DNA from: a virus
Reading direction: 5' to 3' (one strand)
Virus record (IMG/VR): IMGVR_UViG_3300025642_000012
Span: 1 to 41,623 of that record
Length of the DNA stretch: 41,623 bases
Positions 16,023 through 22,995 of the stretch are shown one piece after another; position 1 is the first letter of the stretch; every line of letters begins with the position of its first letter. Under the pieces are notes generated by a model. It saw nothing but the letters and a program-made list of their open reading frames with translations. It was not told the DNA's origin and did no database searches. The translations under genes were made by a program, and so were the position numbers.

Positions 16023-16436
16023 TTACAGATTAATCTCACACTCTGCATATTCCTCCAACTCCGCTTCTCTAACGCTCTTCCTCGGGTGAATAGCACAAAA
16101 CTCAACCCATCTTTTAATTGGAATGTAAAGACATCTTTTCTTTTTCCGTGGAACATAGAAGCAGATCACCACATAAGCCGGAGTGTTCTTGAGAAACACG
16201 AAGTCGAAAGGCTTCTTGCTTGTAAATCTCATGTGTTTGTTTCCGCCAAAAACTGGCAATGAGTCTGTTATCTTGTGATACAGCCCGCTCTCTGAACTAG
16301 CAGCCAGTAAAGCCTCGACTTGATGATCTTTCACGCTATCTAGGCGAATGGCTTTGGTCTTGCACAATTTCAACTCGAAACATCCGTGCATTGTGTGCTT
16401 CTTGGAAAGTGCGGTCTGAATGTCTTTCTCTTTCAA
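16023..16436 (-). CDS. Holliday-junction-resolvase-like nuclease (PD-(D/E)XK type)
   Basis: 137 aa. The FELKLCK segment (E-x-K) followed by SVKDHQVEAL and a later KKPFDFVFL-YVVICFYVPR core resembles small phage resolvase/RecU-like nucleases of the PD-(D/E)XK fold. No clear upstream Asp is visible, so catalytic competence is unproven. Overlaps the end of the HNH gene by 4 nt, within the recombination block. Confidence 0.5.
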   Translation of the reverse strand: MKEKDIQTALSKKHTMHGCFELKLCKTKAIRLDSVKDHQVEALLAASSESGLYHKITDSLPVFGGNKHMRFTSKKPFDFVFLKNTPAYVVICFYVPRKKKRCLYIPIKRWVEFCAIHPRKSVREAELEEYAECEINL

Positions 16437-16822
16437 AATCTAAATGCTTCAAGAAATAAAGCTCTATTCTCCTCGTCAGCGTACTTCTCAATAAAAGCCT
16501 TATCTGCCTCTGTCGGCTCATATCCCATCTCGGAAAGGTAGTGAATAGTATGTTTTAAGTACGCTTGTTGATTTTCGGTTGTGAGGTGAGTTAAGTGCTG
16601 TCCGTCTTTCTCATCTCTGTTGATGTGGCAAGTGAAGTTGCTCATTGGAGCGGCATTGAATGGCGAATTACTTACCCTCCGAAAGATGTGATGTAAACAA
16701 TCTGCGTGAAACCAATCGCACACCCAACAGGTTGTGACTGGGTGATAATCAAAAAACAAAGCTTGAGTCTTCTCGGTAAACTTTGCTTTGGGTGGTTTCG
16801 CTCTGAATGGAGTGCGTTTCAT
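16433..16822 (-). CDS. HNH-type endonuclease-like protein
   Basis: 129 aa. CWVCDWFHADCLHHIFRR followed by SNSPFNAAPMSN and CHINRD shows paired Cys knuckles, an H-H dyad, a central Asn and a distal His, the layout of a zinc-bound HNH nuclease. Close to NinG-like or packaging-associated HNH proteins, but its place among recombination genes suggests DNA processing. Stop overlaps the resolvase-like gene. Confidence 0.65.
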   Translation of the reverse strand: MKRTPFRAKPPKAKFTEKTQALFFDYHPVTTCWVCDWFHADCLHHIFRRVSNSPFNAAPMSNFTCHINRDEKDGQHLTHLTTENQQAYLKHTIHYLSEMGYEPTEADKAFIEKYADEENRALFLEAFRF

Positions 16823-17206
16823 TTAAATATTAAATTTTTTGTAGCAATTATCAATGTCTTTTTCTTTATTTTTCTCAGCCGTATTCCAAATATTAGTCTG
16901 AGCTGTAACCCCCCCCTCGTCGTATCTTTTACCTTTTCCGTTTAACTCGACATAAGACCAGTAATCATAATCAGCAAGGTCGATGCACTTTTCAAGTTCT
17001 CTCTTTTTGGTGATTTCTTCGCCCCTAGCGTTGGCTTCCTCAATCAGAACTCTTTCTCGTTCGTTTTCAAGAATGAGATTCTCTTGGCTTATTTTCATTT
17101 CCAACTGCCTCTCGATTGAGTTCTGCTTCATCTTTTGAGAAGTTAGAACCGAGCCTCCGATGACAACGCAGATTATCGTTGCCGAGATGATGATTTCTTT
17201 TTTCAT
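16823..17206 (-). CDS. Membrane-anchored coiled-coil protein
   Basis: 127 aa. N-terminal anchor or signal segment at residues ~5-22 (IIISATIICVVIGGSVLT), then ~60 residues of Glu/Lys-rich coiled coil and a C-terminal domain with two Cys. TTTAACC with 9 nt to ATG decides the start. Spanin-like or membrane-tethering role possible; unknown. Confidence 0.6.
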   Translation of the reverse strand: MKKEIIISATIICVVIGGSVLTSQKMKQNSIERQLEMKISQENLILENERERVLIEEANARGEEITKKRELEKCIDLADYDYWSYVELNGKGKRYDEGGVTAQTNIWNTAEKNKEKDIDNCYKKFNI

Positions 17207-17216
17207 GGTTATTGGG

Positions 17217-17537
17217 TTAAATGCTCATAATCTTTTTTTGCGTGTAAAGCTGTTCTCTAACTGCCGAAAGCTGATTCGCCTTAATTGTTCGCTCGGTCTT
17301 GGCTCGTTCATAATCCACCATCTCGTCGAATGTTTGATCCTTTAGTAGCTCTCTGAAGTAGGCTTGGCTAATCTCCTTTGAAGCCATTGCTTGAAAGTGA
17401 ACTTTTCTCACATCGGACTCCTTTTGTAAGAGGAGAAACTTAGCGTCCCTCTCGTCTTTCAGAAGTCCATCAAGTTCTACTGACAGTCTTGAATGCTGCT
17501 CGGTGGTTGAAACGAGATCAGAGTAGTCTGCTTTCAT
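17217..17537 (-). CDS. Hypothetical coiled-coil protein
   Basis: 106 aa from ATG at 17537 (13 nt after the SSB-like gene; a longer frame to 17570 would overlap it). Almost wholly charged helix. No family recognised. TTTTAAC lies immediately before the ATG, closer than usual. Its neighbours suggest an accessory recombination or replication role. Confidence 0.55.
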   Translation of the reverse strand: MKADYSDLVSTTEQHSRLSVELDGLLKDERDAKFLLLQKESDVRKVHFQAMASKEISQAYFRELLKDQTFDEMVDYERAKTERTIKANQLSAVREQLYTQKKIMSI

Positions 17538-17550
17538 TGTTAAAATAACA

Positions 17551-18246
17551 TCAAAATGGGAGATCGTCAATAACTACTTTCTCGTCTGTCGGTGATACTG
17601 CCGCAGCCACTTTAGCTTTTGCCTCTGGTGTTCCTGCGTTTTTGAGGTCGTTGACGGTGAGAGTTTTATCTTCCTCGACCTTTGGCTCAAAATACGGAAT
17701 CTCAAGCTTTTCTACTTCGGAGATTAAGAACTTTTTAACTTTGATGAAAAAGGTTTTCCAGTCGTCCTTGTCGTACTTAACTCCTGACTCGGTCGTTGGC
17801 ATTCCGTTGATGGCTTCTTTTTTCTCTCCGTCGTAAAAGTGGTTGGCGAGCTTGTCGTTACCCTGTCGCATTGTGATTCCGACGATCTTTTTACTATCAT
17901 CACCCTCGAAGTCGTAAGGGGCGAATGAGATTGATTTTGAGAGGTCAGCCGAGAAGATTTTTTTAGCGAAGTCGGGGAAGAAACGAGCCTCTGTGTTGAG
18001 AGAGACAACAGCGTCTTCAAGCTCTACATCGCAGGATTTTCCGAAGTCAGAATCTTTAAACTTGATCGAGACAATACGACCCTCCCATTCTTTAAAGATA
18101 AACTCCCATTTTTCTCCGCTTGCTCCATTGGGGATTTCCCACTTGCGACAAGTCGCTCCGGGAGTTCCTTCCTTTACTTTTTGAGAGAAGTTTCCGCCCA
18201 CGATTGAGAGGAATGGTTTCCCTGATGTTATTGGTGTGCCAGGCAT
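17551..18246 (-). CDS. Single-stranded DNA-binding-like protein
   Basis: 231 aa ending in the acidic-hydrophobic tip IDDLPF, the protein-docking tail characteristic of SSBs (E. coli ends DDDIPF). The first ~110 residues are beta-rich with aromatic residues (WEFIFKEWEGRIVSIKF), fitting an OB-like fold. A linker with Pro/Ala/Lys precedes the tip. It sits below the RecB-family nuclease gene. TTTAACC with 9 nt spacing precedes ATG. OB fold is inferred; the tip is seen. Confidence 0.7.
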   Translation of the reverse strand: MPGTPITSGKPFLSIVGGNFSQKVKEGTPGATCRKWEIPNGASGEKWEFIFKEWEGRIVSIKFKDSDFGKSCDVELEDAVVSLNTEARFFPDFAKKIFSADLSKSISFAPYDFEGDDSKKIVGITMRQGNDKLANHFYDGEKKEAINGMPTTESGVKYDKDDWKTFFIKVKKFLISEVEKLEIPYFEPKVEEDKTLTVNDLKNAGTPEAKAKVAAAVSPTDEKVVIDDLPF

Positions 18247-18319
18247 TATAATTTGGTTAAATAATTTGTGAGAAGCTCATCCGAGCTAACAATATGGGCT
18301 AATTCTACTTTAAATATAG

Positions 18320-19348
18320 CTAAAAATCAAGTTTAATTATTTCCATATCTACTTTTTTCCACTGGTCTTCGTAGATGTAGGCAGTTAATCCTTCTACTCT
18401 CCATCCGCTCAATTCTAACAAGCGGGCATAAAAGCTCATTTGTAATCTGTATTTAGAAAGCTTGTTGGCTGGTAGCTCTGCCATCTGTCCTAAAAACTTA
18501 TCGCCTTTCTTTTCTGCTCCGACATTGATTTTGTAGTCCTCGACTCGGCAAATCTTTTTCTCTGAATCGATAACCTTCAATCGGTCTATCATCCCGCATA
18601 ATCCTCTCTCGACATTCGTGACCACAATCTCGGTTTCAACCTCGTGATCTCCGAACTTATCAATAAACTCTGAAACGATTTTCCTCAAAGCAGGATGAGT
18701 TGGGAGAGCTTTGTTAAATTCTAATTCTTTTTTGTCCTGAATAATCTTTCCTAGTTTTTTAAATTTCTCGTAGTGTTCGAGAGCATTGTGAACCGAAGTT
18801 CCAAAGTCAGCCGAGACTTTCCCTGCGCCATTCCAAAAATCTAAAACCTCTGACTGTTTGCATCCTAGCTTTTTGGCGTAGTGAAAAGAAATTGTTTCTT
18901 TGTCGAACTCTTTCACCCATCTCTTGATGTAGTTCGTCGCAGATATTAGCTCTGCGCCGTTGTAGGTGTATCTGTGGCTCTTCGGATCGAACTTGAGCAC
19001 TATTTCTTCGTTGAATGATTTAGTGCCTGATTTAGCGTCTGACGACATAGGAAACTCAACTTCTAAATGAGTAATCTCACCGACTTTAAATTTGGCGAAC
19101 TCTTCGCCATCGGAAAGTTTTGCAATCGTGTGAACCTTCGCTTTTAACGGAAGGCTGTTAAATATCTCTTCGTGTTTTTCGTTGGCTTTCTCTCCAATAT
19201 GCCCGAGTCTTGTATCACCGAACATAACAGCAATAGCCCTTGAAGAAAACTTATTATCTCGGTCGTGGATAATATTGACATCAGAGCCAGTCTTGATTGA
19301 GTCGTCATTTACAGGATTAAAAGAAATCCCTACTATTGTTTGAATCAT
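18320..19348 (-). CDS. HIRAN domain fused to RecB-family PD-(D/E)XK nuclease
   Basis: 342 aa. Residues ~3-98 match the HIRAN pattern (VGISF, then HDRDNKFSSRAIAV and LGHIGEK), a module that binds 3' ends or damaged and stalled DNA. Residues ~120-340 form a RecB/Cas4-like nuclease: GTSVHNAL (183-190), D255 in GMIDRL, EDYK (270-273) and Q303 in RLQMSFYA, the full active-site series. Probably a phage exonuclease for recombination with the SSB-like protein below. Fusion of the two is unusual at this small size. Confidence 0.8.
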   Translation of the reverse strand: MIQTIVGISFNPVNDDSIKTGSDVNIIHDRDNKFSSRAIAVMFGDTRLGHIGEKANEKHEEIFNSLPLKAKVHTIAKLSDGEEFAKFKVGEITHLEVEFPMSSDAKSGTKSFNEEIVLKFDPKSHRYTYNGAELISATNYIKRWVKEFDKETISFHYAKKLGCKQSEVLDFWNGAGKVSADFGTSVHNALEHYEKFKKLGKIIQDKKELEFNKALPTHPALRKIVSEFIDKFGDHEVETEIVVTNVERGLCGMIDRLKVIDSEKKICRVEDYKINVGAEKKGDKFLGQMAELPANKLSKYRLQMSFYARLLELSGWRVEGLTAYIYEDQWKKVDMEIIKLDF

Positions 19349-19359
19349 TTTAAGTGGTG

Positions 19360-19437
19360 TTATTGTTCTGTTTCGTAATCTGCTGGGTCGTATCCTCCAT
19401 TTTGTGCTCGGATAGACCAGTCCGTTGGTTCATTCAT
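19360..19437 (-). CDS. Micro-ORF, acidic peptide
   Basis: 25 aa, starting with ATGA overlap on the upstream stop. Acidic, Trp/Tyr-containing. Support is the coupling and position, 11 nt before the nuclease gene. Confidence 0.35.
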   Translation of the reverse strand: MNEPTDWSIRAQNGGYDPADYETEQ

Positions 19438-19553
19438 TTGGCAAAGATTAAAGTCTCCAGCTCTTTTAGCTCGTTTTCAACAGCCTCACTGTCTTGTGAG
19501 AACTTTGCTGCCGCGACCATCAGGTCTTCTAGTGATTTTTCAAAGTTAGTCAT
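19434..19553 (-). CDS. Small acidic helical protein
   Basis: 39 aa, one amphipathic acidic helix. ATGA overlaps at both ends show coupling. Family unknown. Confidence 0.5.
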   Translation of the reverse strand: MTNFEKSLEDLMVAAAKFSQDSEAVENELKELETLIFAK

Positions 19554-19672
19554 TTTTTAGAATTAAATAATTTCTTTCTCTCTTTAACTAGCTTCTTGTT
19601 CACCTCGATCTCCTTTCTAAACTCTTCGAAAGCTTTTTGGAGGTCTTCGTGTGTGACATAGCTTTTAGGCAA
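19550..19672 (-). CDS. Small charged helical protein (TTG start)
   Basis: 40 aa from TTG at 19672, inside the preceding gene. Lys/Glu-rich amphipathic helix (HEDLQKAFEEFRKEIEV). Stop overlaps the next ATG. No ATG is available in frame; TTG is chosen by overlap and composition. Confidence 0.45.
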   Translation of the reverse strand: MPKSYVTHEDLQKAFEEFRKEIEVNKKLVKERKKLFNSKK

Positions 19673-19829
19673 TTGAAGGGTCTTTAATTTGCTTTTTAAG
19701 GGCGTAGAAGATCGTATCTGACATGTAGACCTTTCTATCCTGCCCTGCCTGTGTGAGGGCTGTAGCCTCCTCTAGGAGCTTCCTAGTGGCAAGGTCGATC
19801 GAGAGTGGCTTTCGTTTTGGTTGAGTCAT
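19665..19829 (-). CDS. Small RHH-like DNA-binding protein candidate
   Basis: 54 aa, first gene of the minus-strand early operon. Basic N-terminus KRKPLSIDL (beta-strand-like) followed by two helices (LATRKLLEEATAL and VYMSDTIFYALKKQI), the outline of a ribbon-helix-helix repressor. ATG is 13 nt below the predicted transcription start. Could autoregulate the divergent promoters at 19849-19954. Confidence 0.55.
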   Translation of the reverse strand: MTQPKRKPLSIDLATRKLLEEATALTQAGQDRKVYMSDTIFYALKKQIKDPSIA

Positions 19830-19848
19830 TTGGTTTGGTTATGTGAAT

Positions 19849-19877
19849 AGTCTAGCAAACGGAATCCACCCTGTCAA
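19849..19877 (-). promoter_or_regulatory. Strong sigma70-like early promoter (minus strand)
   Basis: -35 TTGACA (19872-19877), 17-nt spacer, -10 TAGACT (19849-19854). Drives the operon starting at 19829. Confidence 0.8.
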
Positions 19878-19925
19878 TCTTTTAAATATAAAACGAGTAT
19901 ACAAAAGATGGGTTGATTTATAATC

Positions 19926-19954
19926 TTGACCTCTCTCCTCTCTCGTGATAATCT
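19926..19954 (+). promoter_or_regulatory. Sigma70-like promoter (plus strand), divergent early
   Basis: -35 TTGACC (19926-19931), 17-nt spacer, -10 TAATCT (19949-19954). Predicted start ~19961, next to the TTG start of the following gene. Confidence 0.65.
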
Positions 19955-19961
19955 GTCGTCC

Positions 19962-20114
19962 TTGTATCTCAACAGAATTATCAGAACGATTGAAGCGAAA
20001 GGCAAAAAGCCATTCTATTTAGCAAAGAAGAAAAAGGGAACTGTCCGCCACGAATACAGACTGAAATTCCCGGGACTGACAAGGATGGTTGAAAAGTCTC
20101 TAAAAGGAGTGTAG
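19962..20114 (+). CDS. Small basic protein (probably leaderless TTG start)
   Basis: About 50 aa, Lys/Arg-rich (RTIEAKGKKPFYLAKKKKG). The open frame extends up to a TTG at 19926, but that lies in the -35 box, so the TTG at 19962 is the latest start fitting the promoter. Could bind nucleic acid. No family recognised. Confidence 0.5.
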   Translation: MYLNRIIRTIEAKGKKPFYLAKKKKGTVRHEYRLKFPGLTRMVEKSLKGV

Positions 20115-20123
20115 TATTAAGGT

Positions 20124-20498
20124 ATGAAAAAAAAGTGGATAGTAGATGAGTTTCTCGAAGAGGGCTTTTGGCTCATTTGGGACTGCTCTCCAAAGGAAGC
20201 AACTGACTTTGTGAATACTAGATTTAGTAATAATCCGTTTGAAGAGTCTCGTGGCGATGCTAATGGAAGAGCTTTTACATTCGTAACTAGCAAAACAACT
20301 TGGGCTACGATCGCCCTGTTCATCAAAAACAAGAAGGAGGCTCTCAACGACTTTGTGCTAGACCACGAGCTAGTCCATGTAGTGATGCACGGCTTCAACA
20401 ATCGAGGAGTGCCAATCAGCCTAGACAATACTGAAACCTTTGCGTATTATCTTACATATCTGAAACGAAAGATAATGGCAGAACTGAAAAAGAAATAG
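20124..20498 (+). CDS. Zincin-like HExxH protein
   Basis: 124 aa. HELVH (H81, E82, H85) and a downstream Glu in NTETFAYYLTYL (E104) form a gluzincin-type zinc site, similar to ImmA/IrrE-like and related small phage metallopeptidase-like proteins. Substrate unknown; ImmA-like proteases cleave phage repressors. Immediately follows the basic protein, in the early + operon. Proteolysis is unproven; the motif is clear. Confidence 0.65.
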   Translation: MKKKWIVDEFLEEGFWLIWDCSPKEATDFVNTRFSNNPFEESRGDANGRAFTFVTSKTTWATIALFIKNKKEALNDFVLDHELVHVVMHGFNNRGVPISLDNTETFAYYLTYLKRKIMAELKKK

Positions 20499-20534
20499 TT
20501 GACTCTCTATATTCCCCTGGACTCTGTTCAGCCC

Positions 20535-20559
20535 CCCACAAAATCTCGGTGTTTGTGGG
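20535..20559 (+). other. Stable hairpin after HExxH gene
   Basis: CCCACAAA (20535-20542) pairs perfectly with TTTGTGGG (20552-20559) over a 9-nt loop. No T-run follows, so not a classical terminator. Lies in a 325-bp gene-free stretch (20499-20823) that otherwise holds two promoters, a terminator and a tRNA-like element. Confidence 0.6.
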
Positions 20560-20569
20560 AATGTAGAGA

Positions 20570-20597
20570 TTGACTTTCTCCCCACAACTGATATACT
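20570..20597 (+). promoter_or_regulatory. Sigma70-like promoter upstream of a terminator
   Basis: -35 TTGACT (20570-20575), 16-nt spacer, -10 TATACT (20592-20597). The intrinsic terminator begins only ~22 nt after the predicted start, implying a ~48-nt RNA. Confidence 0.55.
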
Positions 20598-20625
20598 GAA
20601 CCTACATTTTCCGGGTGTTGCATGC

Positions 20626-20651
20626 AATCCACTTTCATCGGTGGATTTTTT
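20626..20651 (+). terminator. Intrinsic terminator
   Basis: Stem AATCCAC (20626-20632) / GTGGATT (20641-20647), 8-nt loop, then a T-run to 20651. Separates the HExxH operon from the replication operon. Confidence 0.75.
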
Positions 20652-20656
20652 GCGTA

Positions 20657-20685
20657 TTGACATAAAGAGAGTGGTTTGATAGAAT
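20657..20685 (+). promoter_or_regulatory. Strong sigma70-like promoter before tRNA-like element
   Basis: -35 TTGACA (20657-20662), 17-nt spacer, -10 TAGAAT (20680-20685). Among the best matches to consensus in the window. Predicted start ~20692. Confidence 0.8.
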
Positions 20686-20720
20686 TAGTACATATAAAAT
20701 AATAAATAAATTTAATATAT

Positions 20721-20817
20721 GGAGAGGTGAAGCGTCACGGCGAACGCACCCCACGGAGATCACACTCAACGCGTCAATAAGTGTGTGTAGCAGGTTCGAC
20801 TCCTGCCCTTCTCCCCA
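20721..20817 (+). ncRNA. tRNA-like RNA element with intact T arm and CCA end
   Basis: GGAGAGG (20721-20727) pairs with CTTCTCC (20808-20814), followed by CCA (20815-20817). Perfect T arm GCAGG-TTCGACT-CCTGC (20790-20806). A short GCG/CGC D-like arm holds GG in its loop. I find no 5-bp/7-nt anticodon arm; instead CACACT/AGTGTG closes a 13-nt loop. One unpaired C lies between T arm and acceptor, and there is no discriminator base before CCA. Driven by a strong promoter and abutting the ATG at 20824. Either a degenerate tRNA or a tRNA mimic. Confidence 0.55.
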
Positions 20818-20823
20818 CTCAAA

Positions 20824-20979
20824 ATGAACAAGGAACTCCACAGGGCGAAATACACAAGAGACATAAAAGCAGCCCTAATGTCCCTCTGGTACTTCGTGGA
20901 CGGAGAAGAGCAGAAGACAGTCGATAAGATGCTTAAACAGATAGACTCACTGACCGTAAAGACGGATATTGCTTCTTGA
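20824..20979 (+). CDS. Small hypothetical protein after tRNA-like element
   Basis: 51 aa, helical and charged, family unknown. ATG lies 7 nt beyond the CCA of the tRNA-like element, so processing there would leave a near-leaderless mRNA. The promoter for the replication operon lies within its last codons and just beyond. Confidence 0.55.
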   Translation: MNKELHRAKYTRDIKAALMSLWYFVDGEEQKTVDKMLKQIDSLTVKTDIAS

Positions 20980-20997
20980 GCAAAAAAGGTGTACAAT
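20969..20997 (+). promoter_or_regulatory. Sigma70-like promoter of the replication operon
   Basis: -35 TTGCTT (20969-20974, weak), 17-nt spacer, -10 TACAAT (20992-20997). Gives a ~100-nt structured leader before the ATG at 21105. Confidence 0.5.
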
Positions 20998-21031
20998 CGA
21001 GTAAATGACCTCTTGCAAAATTATTTCGGAA

Positions 21032-21104
21032 GCTCACATCACCTTTCTCTCGCAAGGGGTTTTTAGTGGTGTGAGCCTTTGAGATAATTTAAACCCCCTG
21101 CGAC
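21032..21104 (+). promoter_or_regulatory. Structured 5' leader, possible pseudoknot over the initiation motif
   Basis: 11-bp hairpin (21032-21042 with 21066-21076, one G-T pair) and a 23-nt loop. Loop bases CGCAAGGGG (21051-21059) are complementary at 8 of 9 positions to CCCCCTGCG (21094-21102), which is the C-run of the initiation motif beside the ATG at 21105. Pairing would form a pseudoknot that hides the start. Structure by eye only. Confidence 0.55.
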
Positions 21105-21287
21105 ATGAAGAATCAGAACTATAAAAAACTCGCGAAAAATTTGCACGCTGCAAACTTCAGAATGTATGGAGTTGGAAATTTTGATATTAACCAAGAAGAG
21201 GTTTCTGAAATATTAGAATCTATTTTTAATAATCCTAAAAATTTACAAAGTATTTATGAACGACTGGAAAAAAAGAGGATGGGTTAG
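21105..21287 (+). CDS. Hypothetical protein, first gene of replication operon
   Basis: 60 aa, Asn/Lys-rich, helical, family unknown. Start set by TTTAAAC with a C-run just upstream. Its end overlaps the next gene by 32 nt. Expression may be controlled by the structured leader. Confidence 0.6.
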   Translation: MKNQNYKKLAKNLHAANFRMYGVGNFDINQEEVSEILESIFNNPKNLQSIYERLEKKRMG

Positions 21288-21921
21288 GCTTTACAGGAGC
21301 ATTGAAGATAACAGCTTATACTTCCTCGAACCATTCACGAAAGCGCAAGCATGGATTGATTTATTTCTTAATGCCAACCACGCAAAGGGATTTATCAGCA
21401 TCCGCGGAAACATAATAAATATTGAGAGGGGACAGATCGGATGGAGTGAATTGACAATGAGCAAGAGATGGAAGTGGAGCAAGAACAAGGTAAGACGCTT
21501 CCTAAAACTACTTGAAACTGAACAGCAGATAGAACAGCAGAAAGACCGATACCTAACAACAATAATCACCATTCTAAACTATGAGAAGTTCCAAAACGAT
21601 ACAGCAGACGATACAGCAGAAAGACAGCAGAAAGACAGCAGACGATACATAAACAAGAATGATAAGAATGAAAAGAATGAAAAGAAACCACCCTCGGCTT
21701 CGCCTCGGTTTGTGATTCCTAAAATCGAAGAGTGTATTGTCGTATTCGATGAAAAGGGATTCAACGAAGCCGAGGCGCAAAAATTTTGGAACTTCTACGA
21801 ATCGAAAGGCTGGATGGTCGGCAAAAACAAAATGAAAAGCTGGCGCGCCGCAGTAGGAGGCTGGTGTAGCGGCAAAGAACCCAAAATTAAAAAAGCAGAT
21901 AAAACTACCCGCTATTTATGA
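21256..21921 (+). CDS. Phage replisome organiser / replication initiator
   Basis: 221 aa. N-terminal winged-helix pattern of phage replisome organisers: WVRLYRSIEDN near the start, NANHAKGF, RGQIGWSELTMSKRW and NKVRRFLKLLE, then TIITILNYEKFQ (to residue ~113). A poorly ordered Asp/Lys/Glu linker follows, then a C-terminal FYESKGWMVGK-type helix bundle with MKSWRAAVGGW, as in helicase-loader or DnaT-like domains. It should bind the phage origin and recruit the helicase encoded next (ATGA overlap). Confidence 0.75.
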   Translation: MNDWKKRGWVRLYRSIEDNSLYFLEPFTKAQAWIDLFLNANHAKGFISIRGNIINIERGQIGWSELTMSKRWKWSKNKVRRFLKLLETEQQIEQQKDRYLTTIITILNYEKFQNDTADDTAERQQKDSRRYINKNDKNEKNEKKPPSASPRFVIPKIEECIVVFDEKGFNEAEAQKFWNFYESKGWMVGKNKMKSWRAAVGGWCSGKEPKIKKADKTTRYL

Positions 21922-22994
21922 ACACAGAATTAGACATCATCGCCGGAATCTGGGAACGCAAAGATGTTCGATCAGAATTGATGTGCCTCGACTCAAAACT
22001 TTTTACAAATCACCGAGATTTTTTTGAGAAATCGGTCAAATTTCATAATGGAGAATATGTCAAATTCGGAGAAGACTGGAAACATATTCAGGAATTCAAA
22101 GAATTTTGGTGTCCGCCAATCACTGACAAAATAATAAATCAGCTGAAAAAGGAATATATTGAATTTAAAATAAAAAGCAATCCGCTCAACACAAAGGAAG
22201 ATTTAGAGAAAATTTTGGCAGAGGTTTATCATATGCAGGATTTTGACTCAAAAACGATTGATGACTGCCTAAACGAAATATTGATCGAGCGAAGTGAAGG
22301 CAAAACAAACGGAGTCCAAACAGGAATAGATTTTCTCGACAGAAACACAATCGGGCTGAAAGGCTGTCATTTTTGGATCGTGGGAGGATATACGAATGTT
22401 GGTAAAACTCAATTTGCACTTGAAATGATAAAGAATGTCGCGAAAAATGATTTAGTTTTTTTCTATTCGCTGGAAATGTCAAAGAAAGATATTATCGAAA
22501 GATTTTTAAGAATGTTTGAAATACGATTTAGAGAAAAAGGAGTAGATGATTTGAGAAAATTAAAACTAAAAATATTCAACGATAAAAATAGGATTGAGCA
22601 AATTGAGTCTCATTTAATTTCGACACAGGAAAAACCAAAAGTAGTTTTCATTGATTTCATCCAAAATATAAAATCAGATGAAAAAAGCGAATATGAAAGA
22701 CTAACAAACATCTCAATCAATCTTCAATCGCTCGCATTAAAAAATAATATATGCATCGTTGGACTTTCGCAAGTTTCAAACGAATCAGCCAACAACGATA
22801 AGAAAACAATGGGGTTCAAAGGCAGTGGAGCAATAGCAGCGGCTTGTGATGTTGGAATCGAGTTAGTCCGCGGAAAAAACGAACAGGGTTTAGAAATTGT
22901 TCCGTTTACCTGTAGAATAAGAAAGAATAGGCACGGAAAAACTGCTGAAACAGATTTAGAGTTTAATAAAGAAAATGGTCAAATAATGTTCTAA
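21918..22994 (+). CDS. Replicative DNA helicase, DnaB-like
   Basis: 358 aa. RecA-fold motor domain from residue ~130: GIDFLDRNT, Walker A GYTNVGKT (157-164), YSLEMSKKDI, Walker B VVFIDFIQ (~241-248) and GLSQVSNES, ending with RKNRHGKT. The N-terminal ~120 residues are not a typical DnaB N-domain and the protein is shorter than DnaB (~450). Unwinds DNA at the fork as a hexamer. Coupled to the organiser gene by ATGA. No polymerase or primase lies nearby, so the host replicase is probably used. Confidence 0.85.
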   Translation: MNTELDIIAGIWERKDVRSELMCLDSKLFTNHRDFFEKSVKFHNGEYVKFGEDWKHIQEFKEFWCPPITDKIINQLKKEYIEFKIKSNPLNTKEDLEKILAEVYHMQDFDSKTIDDCLNEILIERSEGKTNGVQTGIDFLDRNTIGLKGCHFWIVGGYTNVGKTQFALEMIKNVAKNDLVFFYSLEMSKKDIIERFLRMFEIRFREKGVDDLRKLKLKIFNDKNRIEQIESHLISTQEKPKVVFIDFIQNIKSDEKSEYERLTNISINLQSLALKNNICIVGLSQVSNESANNDKKTMGFKGSGAIAAACDVGIELVRGKNEQGLEIVPFTCRIRKNRHGKTAETDLEFNKENGQIMF

Positions 22995-22995
22995 T

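Noticed and set aside
20721-20817. Ordinary tRNA-Ser/Leu
   Set aside because: No anticodon stem-loop with 5 bp and 7 nt could be drawn, and the T arm/acceptor junction has an extra base.
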